A DNA stretch of 64,000 nucleotides from Lewinella sp041392765 (lineage in GTDB: Bacteria > Bacteroidota > Bacteroidia > Chitinophagales > Saprospiraceae): assembly GCA_041392765.1 (NCBI GenBank), contig JAWKLL010000019.1, positions 43,284-107,283 on the forward strand, in the 5' to 3' direction. How positions within the stretch are numbered: position 1 is the stretch's first letter; every line of letters starts with the position of its first letter. The translations under genes were made by a program, and so were the position numbers. Positions 12,542 to 21,345 of the stretch are shown here, in pieces. The notes under the pieces were generated by a model that saw nothing but the letters and a program-made list of their open reading frames with translations, had not been told where the DNA came from and did no database searches.

Positions 12542-12549
12542 TATCTTTG
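12542..12549 (+). promoter_or_regulatory. Putative -7 element of the U32 gene
   Basis: TATCTTTG matches TAnnTTTG exactly and lies 48 nt before the ATG at 12598. No clear TTG is at the expected -33 distance. Confidence 0.4.
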
Positions 12550-12597
12550 TGGCCAGAAAAACTGTATAGGGCGGCTATTATTGCCGTTGAATTGCCG

Positions 12598-14459
12598 ATG
12601 AAAAGAAAGATTGAGATACTGGCACCCGCCAAAAATCTGTACCAAGGTATGGCGGCTGTGAATGCCGGAGCAGATGCTGTGTACATGGGAGCACACCAGT
12701 TTGGGGCACGGTCGAATGCTACCAACTCGGTGGAAGACATTGCGCAGATGGTGCGCTATGCACACCTTTTTAAGGCCAAGGTGCTGGTGACGATCAATAC
12801 GATACTTTACGACAACGAGCTGTCGGCTTGCCGCAAGCTGATTCATGAGCTGTACGATGTGGGGGTGGATGCCATCATCATTCAGGATATGGCCATATTG
12901 GAAATGGACTTGCCGCCGATAGCGCTGCACGCGAGTACGCAGGCCAATAATCGGGATGCGGCACACGTCAAATTTTTGGCTGATGCGGGTATCAAGCGCG
13001 TGGTGCTGGCGCGGGAGTTGAACCTCGACCAAATCCGTGAAATACACCAAGCAACAGATGTGGAGTTGGAGTTTTTTGTCACGGGAGCGCTTTGTGTATC
13101 CTTTAGTGGCAACTGCTACATGAGTGTAGCCAACGGGGAGCGGTCGGCGAACCGAGGGTCTTGTGCCCAAAATTGCCGCCTGCCTTACCAGTTGATTGAT
13201 GGCAAAGGTGAAACACTCATCCATAATAGCCATTTGCTCTCTATCAAAGACCTCGACTTGAGCAACGAAGTGCCTAACTTAGTGGCGGCGGGGGTATCCT
13301 CATTCAAAATTGAGGGACGACTCAAGGATATTGTTTATGTAAAAACAATACCTCCTACCTGCGCAAACGCTTGGACACTTTCTTGGAGGCCAATAGCGAC
13401 CGCTATGAAAAGGCCTCTTCGGGGCGCACTTTCTATCAATTCGACCCCGAACTGGGGCGCAGCTTCAACCGAGGCTATACGGATTACTTCGTCAACCACC
13501 GCCGAGAAAAAATTGGTTCATGGGAAAGCCCTAAATCCAAGGGGCAGTATATTGGTAAGTTGCTGGAAATAAAAGCCAATGGCTACCGCATTGAAAACTT
13601 CGAATGTCTTAATAATGGCGATGGGCTGTACTTTTTGAATGAGCAAGGGGTAGGGATGGGACGTTGGTGAATATCATCGTGAACGATATAGTGGTGCCCA
13701 ATGAGCTGAAAATGCTGCCCATAGGCACGGAGATTTACCGCAACCACGATGCCGAGTTCAACCGCATGCTGGAAAACGAACACAGCGCTGTGCGCAAAAT
13801 CGGTGTGGTCATGCACTTGTCGGAAACGCCAGAAGGGTTTCAACTGCTCGTCACGGATGAGGATGGGCATGTGAGTACGGCGCTGTTGGAAACCACCAAA
13901 GAACGGGCTAAACATACGGAAGGGCTGATGGAGAACATCGTCAAGAACCTATCGAAAACGGGGAACACACCGTTCGTAGCTGATGATGTGGTGGTTGAGT
14001 TTTCACAAGATTGGTTCTTGCCCAGCTCCAAGATCAACGAAATAAGGAGGCAGGCGTTGGAGGAACTCGTGGAGGTGCGCATCCGTGAGTACGAACGGGA
14101 GGAGATACCCGTGCAGAAAACCGATCACCCTTACCCAGTGCAGCAGTTGGATTTTACGTACAATGTGTCGAATAAGAAAGCGCGCGCCTTTTACCATCGC
14201 CATGGTGTGACGGATATTGAAAAAGCCTTTGAATTGCAGTGGGATCCCGGCAAATCGCGTGTGATGGTGACAAAATATTGTGTTAAGTACGAATTGGGTA
14301 AATGCCCCGCTACCAGCGCAGCACCATGGGGGAAAAACTGGCCGAACCCTGACGCTAAAGCATGGTGAAGTGGAGTACAAACTGAAGTTCAATTGCAAGC
14401 CCTGCGAAATGGAAATATGGGAGAAAGATGCTGAGCTGGTGATAGAGGAGGAGGATTGA
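12598..14459 (+). CDS. U32-family protein, RlhA-like rRNA/tRNA hydroxylase (frameshifted)
   Basis: The family name is peptidase U32, but characterised relatives (E. coli RlhA and TrhP) hydroxylate 23S rRNA or wobble-uridine tRNA using prephenate and an Fe-S cluster. The ATG at 12598 (MKRKIEILAPAKN) fits family N-termini. The U32 signature is seen as FFVTGALCVSFSGNCYMS (~residues 157-175), followed by SANRGSCAQNCRLPY. The C-terminal cysteines, KYCVKYELGKCP and FNCKPCEMEIW, match the conserved Cys set of RlhA-type proteins and probably bind the cluster. Frameshifts near 13345, 13660 and 14310 split it into four frames, but all parts are collinear over ~620 residues. It lies directly upstream of the SUF operon, which fits its Fe-S need. 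RlhA rather than TrhP is favoured by the long C-terminal region; the exact target is inference. Confidence 0.85.
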
Positions 14460-14518
14460 AGGGGGGCTGCAAATTTTCTTTACTATTCTTTTCTATCCGA
14501 CAAACTACAAACTTATCG

Positions 14519-14526
14519 TACCTTTG
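14519..14526 (+). promoter_or_regulatory. Putative -7 element of the suf operon
   Basis: TACCTTTG matches TAnnTTTG and lies 111 nt before sufB. It suggests the suf operon has its own promoter. No good -33 TTG is visible, and no known iron-regulator site was recognised in the 14460-14637 gap. Confidence 0.4.
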
Positions 14527-14637
14527 CACCCGCAAGGGCACGGTGAACAAAGTTTTTTAAACCTTTTTACCAGCCTTTGTATTAATGTTACGCAATTTAG
14601 ATTAGATTCAGTCTAAATTTTAAAACCGTACTTACCG

Positions 14638-16081
14638 ATGAGTGATTCTATGCAAACTTTGGAGCAGCATACCCAAAGTGAGTATAAATATGGCTTCACC
14701 TCCGATATTGAAACGGAAGTATTCCCTATCGGGTTGAATGAGGACGTTGTTCGCATGATTTCGGCCAAGAAAAATGAGCCGGAATTTCTGTTGGAGTGGC
14801 GTCTTCGTGCTTACCGCCAATGGTTGGAGATGAAAGAGCCTACTTGGCCTAATGTGGATTACGAACCCATTGATTATCAAAGCATCAGCTACTATGCGGC
14901 ACCTAAGAAGAAGCCGCAATACGAGAGCTTAGACGAGGTAGATCCCGAACTGATTGCTACGTTCAATAAGCTGGGCATTCCGCTGGAAGAGCAAAAAATA
15001 TTGGCGGGCGTGGCGGTAGATGCGGTGATCGATTCGGTATCGGTGAAAACAACGTACAAAGAAAAATTGGCAGAACTCGGCATCATATTCTGCTCGTTTA
15101 GCGAGGCGGTTCATGAGCATCCCGAGTTGGTCAAGAAGTACCTCGGTACGGTTGTGCCGCCTAATGACAATTTCTTTCGGCCTCAATTCCGCTGTTTTTA
15201 GCGATGGGTCTTTTGTGTATATCCCCAAGGGTGTGCGTTGCCCTATGGAGCTTTCTACTTATTTCCGTATTAATACCGCTAATACTGGGCAGTTCGAGCG
15301 CACCCTCGTTATAGCGGAGGAAGGCAGCTACGTGAGCTACTTGGAGGGATGCACGGCACCTATGCGCGATGAAAACCAATTGCACGCCGCTGTGGTGGAG
15401 TTGGTAGCCTTGGATAGTGCTGAAATCAAATATTCAACGGTACAGAACTGGTACCCCGGCGACGAGGATGGCAAGGGCGGTATTTATAACTTTGTGACAA
15501 AGCGCGGTTTGTGTGCAGGGAAGCACTCCAAAATTTCCTGGACGCAGGTAGAGACGGGTTCCGCTATCACTTGGAAATACCCCAGTTGCGTACTGAAAGG
15601 CGACTACTCCATCGGAGAATTTTACTCCGTAGCTGTCACCAATAAACGCCAGCAAGCCGACACGGGCACCAAGATGATCCACATCGGAAAAAACACCCGC
15701 AGTACCATCATATCGAAGGGTATTTCAGCAGGTAAGAGCCATAATTCCTATCGGGGATTGGTGAAAATAGGCAAACGCGCCGATAATGCGCACAACTTCT
15801 CCCAATGCGACTCCCTGCTGATGGGCGATCGCTGTGGGGCACACACTTTCCCTTACCTGGAGATTGAGAACAGCACGGCCAAAGTAGAACACGAGGCCAC
15901 GACTTCCAAAATTGGCGAAGATCAGTTGTTTTACCTTCAGCAACGGGGATTGAGCGAAGAAGATGCCATCAATATGATCGTAAACGGCTACTGCAAGGAG
16001 GTCTTCAACGAACTGCCCATGGAGTTTGCCGCTGAAGCGCAAAAGCTGCTCGCCATCAGTTTGGAGGGGAGCGTTGGGTAG
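14638..16081 (+). CDS. sufB: Fe-S cluster scaffold subunit SufB (frameshifted)
   Basis: SufB forms the SufBC2D scaffold that assembles Fe-S clusters in the cytosol. Two frames join into ~480 residues, the usual length. The N-terminal part has EFLLEWRLRAYRQWLEM; the C-terminal part has SDGSFVYIPKGVRCPMELST, LEGCTAPM, and GDRCGAHTFPYLEIENSTAK, all typical of SufB. The frameshift lies near 15175-15185, in the segment that should read NFFA-LNSAVFSDGS. The C-terminal half is complete to the stop at 16081. It is first in a tight operon with sufC, sufD, sufS and sufE. Because SUF is usually the only Fe-S assembly system in this phylum, the gene should be essential and the break is likely a base-calling error. 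Confidence 0.93.
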
Positions 16082-16135
16082 GGGATCCCTCTCCTTTTTA
16101 TTCCGTATTTTACTTACCAAAACAAAATCAGCTTT

Positions 16136-16900
16136 ATGCTAAACATACAAAACCTTCACGCATCGGTAGAAGAAAAAGCCATTCTCAAAGGGCTGAACCT
16201 TCAGGTAAACCCCGGCGAAGTACACGCCATCATGGGGCCTAATGGTTCTGGCAAAAGTACGTTGGCCAATGTATTGGCTGGGCGCGAAGAATACGAAGTT
16301 ACAGGCGGTACCGTAGAGTTTTTGGGGCAAGACCTCTTGGGAATGGAGGTGGATGAGCGTGCCCATGCAGGTGTTTTCCTCGCCTTTCAGTATCCGGTGG
16401 AAATACCCGGGGTGAGCAATGCTACCTTCCTCAAAAGCGCGGTGAATGCAGTGCGAGTGGCTCGCGGTTTGGAAGAACTCAAACCCGTAGAGATGCTCAA
16501 GCTGTTGCGCGAAAAAGCCAAAATGCTGGGTATCAACGAGGATTTTCTCAAGCGCAGCCTGAATGAAGGATTCTCCGGTGGTGAGAAAAAGCGCAACGAA
16601 ATGCTGCAAATGGCGTTGTTGGAACCTCAATTGGCCATCTTGGATGAAACCGATTCTGGTTTGGATATCGATGCCCTCAAAATTGTAGCGGATGCTGTCA
16701 ATCAGTTGCGTTCGCCAGAACGTTCCTTTGTGGTGGTTACCCATTACCAGCGATTGCTTAATTATATCGTGCCAGATTTTGTGCATGTGCTATGGAATGG
16801 CCGCATCATCAAGAGTGGGGATAAAAACCTCGCGCTGGAGCTGGAAGAGAAAGGATATGATTGGCTAAAAGAAGAAGCCCTTTCGACTACCGTGAGTTAA
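16136..16900 (+). CDS. sufC: SUF system ATPase SufC
   Basis: An ABC-type ATPase that powers the SufBCD scaffold. The 254-residue length is standard. Walker A is GPNGSGKS (~residues 34-41), the signature is EGFSGGEKKR (~145), and Walker B with the SufC-typical acidic extension is LAILDETDSGLD (~166-177). The Q-loop is in LAFQYPVEIPG. The frame is intact. It starts 54 nt after sufB and ends 25 nt before sufD, so it is part of the same transcript. Confidence 0.96.
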   Translation: MLNIQNLHASVEEKAILKGLNLQVNPGEVHAIMGPNGSGKSTLANVLAGREEYEVTGGTVEFLGQDLLGMEVDERAHAGVFLAFQYPVEIPGVSNATFLKSAVNAVRVARGLEELKPVEMLKLLREKAKMLGINEDFLKRSLNEGFSGGEKKRNEMLQMALLEPQLAILDETDSGLDIDALKIVADAVNQLRSPERSFVVVTHYQRLLNYIVPDFVHVLWNGRIIKSGDKNLALELEEKGYDWLKEEALSTTVS

Positions 16901-16925
16901 TTTAGGAACGACAAAATTTCAACGC

Positions 16926-18268
16926 ATGTCTGTCACGCTATCCGCTCAGGATACTCCTTTTAAAACGAAGTTTCTGGAGCAGTTCGCCGATTTCAAAGCC
17001 AACTTGAACGGGCATAGTCAGGAACCGCTGGCTATTTTTTGCAAAGATGGCCACGAGGCTTTGCTACAAACAGATTTTCCCGACCGTACCGTGGAAGATT
17101 GGAAATACTCCGGTTCGCCTATTCAGCGTATGCTGGAGCAACACTATGCACCCGCAGGGCTTGCATTCGTGACAAAGGAACAAGTGCAGCAATGGGCTAT
17201 ACCAGATTTAGCTGCTATTTCATTGGTCTTTGTGAATGGTCAGTTGGCTGCTTCATTGTCTTCTGATACCAGCCAACTACCCGACGGATTGGTTATCCAA
17301 ACATGGATAAAGCACTGGCCGACGAAACCACTCGCCAGTGGATATACGAACAATTGGCGCACGAAGGTGGGACTGCTCAAAATACCTTCCTGCCACTCAA
17401 TCAGGCGTTTGCTTCTCATGGCCTTTATATCGCTACTTCGCGCAACGCTGTTGTGTCCACCCCTATTCACTGTTTGTATATTACTACGAGCACGGGGCAG
17501 GCACACCACTGCCATCCACAGCATTTTGTTAAAGCAGCGGCAGGTAGTCAGTTGACTATCTTGGAAAGTTTCCATGATTTGGAGGAAGCTACGCCCAGTT
17601 TTATCAATGCTGCTACGCACATTGAGGTAGCCGCCAACGCCCATCTTCATTACTACCGCTTGCAGGGGGCTGGCCGTGAATCTTTGGTAGTGAATAACAC
17701 TATCGTGCGACAGCACCGGGATAGCGTGTTTAGCCACTACGCCCTCGATTTGGGGGGTAAAGTAGTGCGCAATAACTTGGCTGCTACCCACTTGGATAGC
17801 AACCTCGAGACACACTACTACGGGGTTTATTTTGGCAACGGCAACCAGCACATCGACAACCAGACGTTCATCGATCACGCCATGCCTCACTGCCAGAGCA
17901 ACGAACTGTATAAAGGTATCATGACCGATTATGCCAGAGGGGTGTTCAACGGCAAAGTTACCGTGCGGCAGGATGCGCAGAAAACCAATGCTTTTCAGCA
18001 AAATAGCAGTTTGGTGCTTTCCGCCAATGCCATCATGGACACCAAGCCTCAGTTGGAGATTTTTGCCGACGACGTGCGGTGTAGCCACGGTGCTACTGTA
18101 GGACAATTGGATGAGAGCAGCGTTTTTTACTTGCGCAGTAGAGGGCTTTCCCCCGCGAATGCCCGCCGTTTGCTACAGGAAGCTTTCCTTGGCGAGGTGG
18201 TGGACAATATGCCGCATGAGGCCATCCGTACGTATGCTCATCAATTGATTACTGATAAATTTGCTTAA
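16926..18268 (+). CDS. sufD: Fe-S cluster assembly protein SufD (frameshifted)
   Basis: SufD pairs with SufB in the SufBC2D complex. The N-terminal frame (from 16926) carries FPDRTVEDWKYSGSPI, and the C-terminal frame carries the SufB/SufD beta-helix core. Typical elements near the end are DVRCSHGATVGQLDE and FYLRSRGLSPANARRLL, including the conserved Cys-Ser-His before the C-terminal helices. One frameshift near 17295-17310 splits it. Combined length is ~447 residues, as expected. The gene sits between sufC and sufS with only a 3-nt gap to the next start, which suggests translational coupling. Confidence 0.92.
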
Positions 18269-18271
18269 TTC

Positions 18272-19507
18272 ATGCACGTCGTCACTGCACCGATAGATAT
18301 AGCCACTTTGCGTGCCGATTTCCCGCTATTGGAGACTTCCATGCGCGGTAAGCCGTTGGTATTCTTGGATAGTGCAGCTTCTTCTCAGAAACCGCAAATC
18401 GTTTTAGAGGCCCTGGATCAGTACTATCGGCACACCAACGCTAATGTGCACCGAGGTGTTTATGAATTGAGCCAACGCGCCACGGATGCCTTTGAAAAAG
18501 GGCGCGAACAAGCGCGTCAGTTTCTCAACGCAGCGGAAACGGCAGAAGTGATTTTTACCAAAGGATGCACAGAAAGTATCAATTTGGTAGCGGCGGGTTT
18601 TGGCAAAAAGTTTTTGCGGGAAGGGGATGAAGTGGTCATTTCTGCCATGGAACACCATTCCAACATCGTGCCTTGGCAATTGGCTTGCGAACAATCGGGG
18701 GCTATACTTCGCGTCATTCCCATCAACGATAAGGGCGAATTAGAGATGGATGCTTATGAGCAACTGCTCAACGAGCGTACCAAAATCGTGGCCGTTGTAC
18801 ATGTGTCCAATGCCTTGGGAACGATTAACCCCATTCAGGCAATTATCGATAAAGCGCATGACCACGGGATTCCCGTGTTGGTGGACGGTGCCCAAGCAAC
18901 ACCCCATTTGCAAGTAGATGTACAGGCGTTGGATGTTGACTTTTATACTTTTTCCGGCCATAAGGTATTCGGTCCTACGGGGATTGGGGTGTTGTATGGT
19001 AAGCGGAAGTGGTTGGAAGCACTGCCGCCTTACCAAGGTGGAGGCGAGATGATTGCACAGGTGACTTTTGAAAAAACGACCTACAACGAACTGCCTATTA
19101 AATTTGAAGCAGGCACCCCCGATATATCAGGTGCTGTGGGTTTGGGGGTAGCTTTAGACTATATTCGCCATATTGGGCAAGACGCTATTGCAGCCCACGA
19201 ACACCGCTTGCTGGAAGCTGCCACGGAGGAACTTTGCCAGATAGATGGTTTGCGCATCATTGGCACTGCCGACCATAAGGCCAGCGTAATTTCTTTCGTA
19301 GTGGACGGAATCCACCCTTTCGACCTTGGTACAATCCTCGATAAAATGGGGATAGCGGTACGCACCGGACACCATTGCACCCAACCGCTAATGGCGCGTT
19401 TTGGCATACCGGGTACGGTACGTGCTTCCTTTGCCCTTTATAACAATATGGAGGACGTAGCGAAATTGGTGGAAGGGGTTAAAAGAAGCGTGGCGATGTT
19501 GCGATAA
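18272..19507 (+). CDS. sufS: Cysteine desulfurase SufS
   Basis: A PLP enzyme that takes sulfur from cysteine and passes it as persulfide to SufE. The 411-residue frame is intact. The PLP-binding lysine is in TFSGHKVFGPTGIG (~K230), and the catalytic cysteine is in RTGHHCTQP (~C369) before the conserved RASFALYN segment, which marks the SufS group. The N-terminal MHVVTAPIDIATLRADFPLL is slightly longer than some homologues, but the ATG at 18272 directly follows sufD. sufE follows 11 nt downstream. Confidence 0.96.
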   Translation: MHVVTAPIDIATLRADFPLLETSMRGKPLVFLDSAASSQKPQIVLEALDQYYRHTNANVHRGVYELSQRATDAFEKGREQARQFLNAAETAEVIFTKGCTESINLVAAGFGKKFLREGDEVVISAMEHHSNIVPWQLACEQSGAILRVIPINDKGELEMDAYEQLLNERTKIVAVVHVSNALGTINPIQAIIDKAHDHGIPVLVDGAQATPHLQVDVQALDVDFYTFSGHKVFGPTGIGVLYGKRKWLEALPPYQGGGEMIAQVTFEKTTYNELPIKFEAGTPDISGAVGLGVALDYIRHIGQDAIAAHEHRLLEAATEELCQIDGLRIIGTADHKASVISFVVDGIHPFDLGTILDKMGIAVRTGHHCTQPLMARFGIPGTVRASFALYNNMEDVAKLVEGVKRSVAMLR

Positions 19508-19518
19508 ACTAAATCTTC

Positions 19519-19938
19519 ATGTCAATCAACGAGATACAAGACGAGATAATATCAGAATTCCAGTTTTTTGATGACTGGATGGATAAGTACGAGTTCCTCA
19601 TCAGTTTGGGTAAGGATTTACCCCTCATTGATGATCAGTATAAGGATGCGGAACATTTAATTAAAGGCTGTCAGAGCCAAGTGTGGCTGCATGCAGCATC
19701 GGATGAAGGCAAGGTGGTTTTTACAGCCGACAGCGACGCTATCATTACCAAGGGTATCATTGCGCTTTTGGTGAGGGTGCTGTCTGGTCAGCCAGCCCGG
19801 GAAGTCGCCGAGTCGGAATTGTATTTTATCGACCAGATAGGGCTGCACGAGCATCTTTCGCCTACCCGCTCCAATGGATTGCGGAGTATGGTGAAGCAGA
19901 TGAAATTGTACGGTCTGGCCATTGCAGAACATCACTAA
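19519..19938 (+). CDS. sufE: Sulfur acceptor protein SufE
   Basis: Accepts persulfide sulfur from SufS and enhances its activity. The 139-residue length is normal. The acceptor cysteine is in LIKGCQSQVWLHA (C51). The C-terminal HLSPTRSNGLRSMVKQMK is typical of the family. The frame is intact, and its place directly after sufS fits its partner. Confidence 0.95.
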   Translation: MSINEIQDEIISEFQFFDDWMDKYEFLISLGKDLPLIDDQYKDAEHLIKGCQSQVWLHAASDEGKVVFTADSDAIITKGIIALLVRVLSGQPAREVAESELYFIDQIGLHEHLSPTRSNGLRSMVKQMKLYGLAIAEHH

Positions 19939-19947
19939 TTATCTGCC

Positions 19948-20259
19948 ATGGACAAAGAAGCACTGCGAGCCGACATCATAGCCGCCATAAAAACGGTAGA
20001 AGACCCGGAGATTCCTGCCGATATTTACGAATTGGGGCTTATTTATACCATAGACATAGACGACGAGGGCAAAGTGCGCATAGAAATGACCCTCACTACC
20101 CCAATGTGTCCGGTGGCGGATTCGCTGCCGATGGAGGTGCAGGAAAAGGTCATCGCTATTGAGGGCGTAACCGATATAGACCTCCGAGTCGTTTTCGACC
20201 CACCTTGGGACAAAAGCAAGATGAGTGATGAAGCCAGGCTGCTGTTGGATATGTTTTAA
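19948..20259 (+). CDS. MIP18/DUF59-family Fe-S assembly factor (SufT-like)
   Basis: A 103-residue MIP18-family protein. Such proteins help mature or deliver Fe-S clusters and are common at the end of suf operons. Seen features are KTVEDPEIPADIYELGLIY at the N-terminus and the family cysteine in TLTTPMCPVADSLP. The C-terminal VVFDPPWDKSKMSDEARLLL is conserved. It starts 9 nt after sufE. It is shorter than proteins formally named SufT, so the exact name is left open. Confidence 0.88.
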   Translation: MDKEALRADIIAAIKTVEDPEIPADIYELGLIYTIDIDDEGKVRIEMTLTTPMCPVADSLPMEVQEKVIAIEGVTDIDLRVVFDPPWDKSKMSDEARLLLDMF

Positions 20260-20341
20260 GCAGATTGTGAACGTGGCAGAGTTGCGTAGTTTATGAAATA
20301 TTTAGGACTTCTGCTATCTTACGCCCTCAAAAGTACACAGC

Positions 20342-20878
20342 ATGATACTCAGCGATGCCAAAATATTAGAAGCCATTGATAATGGCGAAATCGTAATTGA
20401 ACCTTTCGATCGTGATTGTTTGGGCACGAATTCCTATGATGTACATTTAGGGCGGTGGTTGGCTTATTACAAAGACCATATTTTAGATGCACGTAAACAC
20501 AACCCCATCGAGTATGTAGAGATACCGGAAGAGGGGTTCGTGTTGCACCCTAATACCTTGTACTTGGGCGTGACAATGGAATATACAGAAACCCATGCGA
20601 CGGTACCTTTTTTGGAAGGCAAGAGCAGTGTAGGGCGCTTGGGTATTGATATACACGCCACGGCAGGCAAAGGGGATGTAGGTTTTTGCAACACTTGGAC
20701 CTTGGAGATTTCATGCACTCACCCCGTGCGGGTGTATGCGGGTATGCCTATTGGCCAGCTCATCTACTTCCGGGTGGATGGGGATATTGAACATTACTAC
20801 AACAACAAGGTGGGTGCTAAGTACAACGAACGCACCATCAAACCCGTGGAGAGTATGATGTGGAAGAATAAGTTTTAG
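20342..20878 (+). CDS. dcd: dCTP deaminase
   Basis: Deaminates dCTP to dUTP for thymidylate synthesis. The 178-residue length and motifs are typical: GTNSYDVHLG, GKSSVGRLGIDIHATAGKGDVGF, and the segment TWTLEIS with the catalytic glutamate, followed by YAGMPIGQLIYF. The frame is intact. An 82-nt gap separates it from the suf genes, so it may be transcribed on its own. A short palindromic inserted element and a possible terminator follow. Confidence 0.94.
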   Translation: MILSDAKILEAIDNGEIVIEPFDRDCLGTNSYDVHLGRWLAYYKDHILDARKHNPIEYVEIPEEGFVLHPNTLYLGVTMEYTETHATVPFLEGKSSVGRLGIDIHATAGKGDVGFCNTWTLEISCTHPVRVYAGMPIGQLIYFRVDGDIEHYYNNKVGAKYNERTIKPVESMMWKNKF

Positions 20879-20884
20879 TAGTCA

Positions 20885-21092
20885 TAACGTGAATTATGGA
20901 TGACAGCCTAAGATAAGAAGTTGAAAATCAAAACTTTGGGGTGTGCCCCCTGCAAAACAGGGGTCAGGCTATCCGCTCCAGTACCTCCTTACGGTCGGCA
21001 CGTCCGCTTCTATCCTTCACACGGAAAACATCTTACTGTCTATCAATTGTTTATGTCTTTAGTGTTCGATTTATTATCCATAATTCACGTTA
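20885..21092. mobile_element. MITE-like element with 19-bp terminal inverted repeats
   Basis: The left end TAACGTGAATTATGGATGA (20885-20903) and right end TTATCCATAATTCACGTTA (21074-21092) are inverted repeats with one mismatch. The 208-bp interior has no coding frame. It holds a GC-rich core with hairpins such as CCCCTGCAAAACAGGGG (around 20947-20963) and CTCCTTACGGTCGG, resembling REP-like intergenic repeats of Bacteroidota. No clear target-site duplication flanks it. It is non-autonomous as seen. Confidence 0.65.
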
Positions 21093-21101
21093 ATTTGACA
21101 G

Positions 21102-21134
21102 AAATTAATCAAAAGTTGTTCGATTAATTTTTTT
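21102..21134 (+). terminator. Possible intrinsic terminator after dcd
   Basis: AAATTAATC (21102-21110) pairs with GATTAATTT (21122-21130) around an 11-nt loop, followed directly by further T residues. The stem is AT-only and so weak. A short dispersed repeat (21135-21156, CCGTC...GACGG) follows. Confidence 0.4.
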
Positions 21135-21204
21135 CCGTCCCTTAGTAATTTGACGGAAGATCGGCCAGCCCCGTTGTTTTGACTACGGAGCTGACCGACA
21201 TTGC

Positions 21205-21345
21205 TTACAACAAACCTTTGAAGTATGCGATAAACTCATCCACAGGCATCTGGCCTTTGTCGCCTTCGCCTTGTACGCGTACAGCAACAGCCTTTTGTTC
21301 CGCTTCTTTTTCCCCAACGATGAGCATGAAGAAGGAGAGGCCTGT
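21205..21345 (-). pseudogene. thrS: Orphan C-terminal tail of threonyl-tRNA synthetase
   Basis: Directly after the uvrA stop codon, and in the same frame, lie 46 codons and a stop. The peptide contains FFMLIVGEKEAEQKAVAVRV and QGEGDKGQMPVDEFIAYF. This matches the end of the anticodon-binding domain of ThrS (family pattern MLVVGEKE..., VRRQGEGD.G.M.., EFI). Nothing else of thrS is in the window and there is no start. It is either a remnant left by a deletion or rearrangement that fused the 3' end of thrS to uvrA, or an assembly join. The family match is from memory of conserved motifs. Confidence 0.6.

Noticed and set aside
20885..21204. Full insertion sequence next to dcd
   Set aside because: There is no transposase frame inside the terminal repeats and no clear target duplication, so only a MITE-like label is supported.
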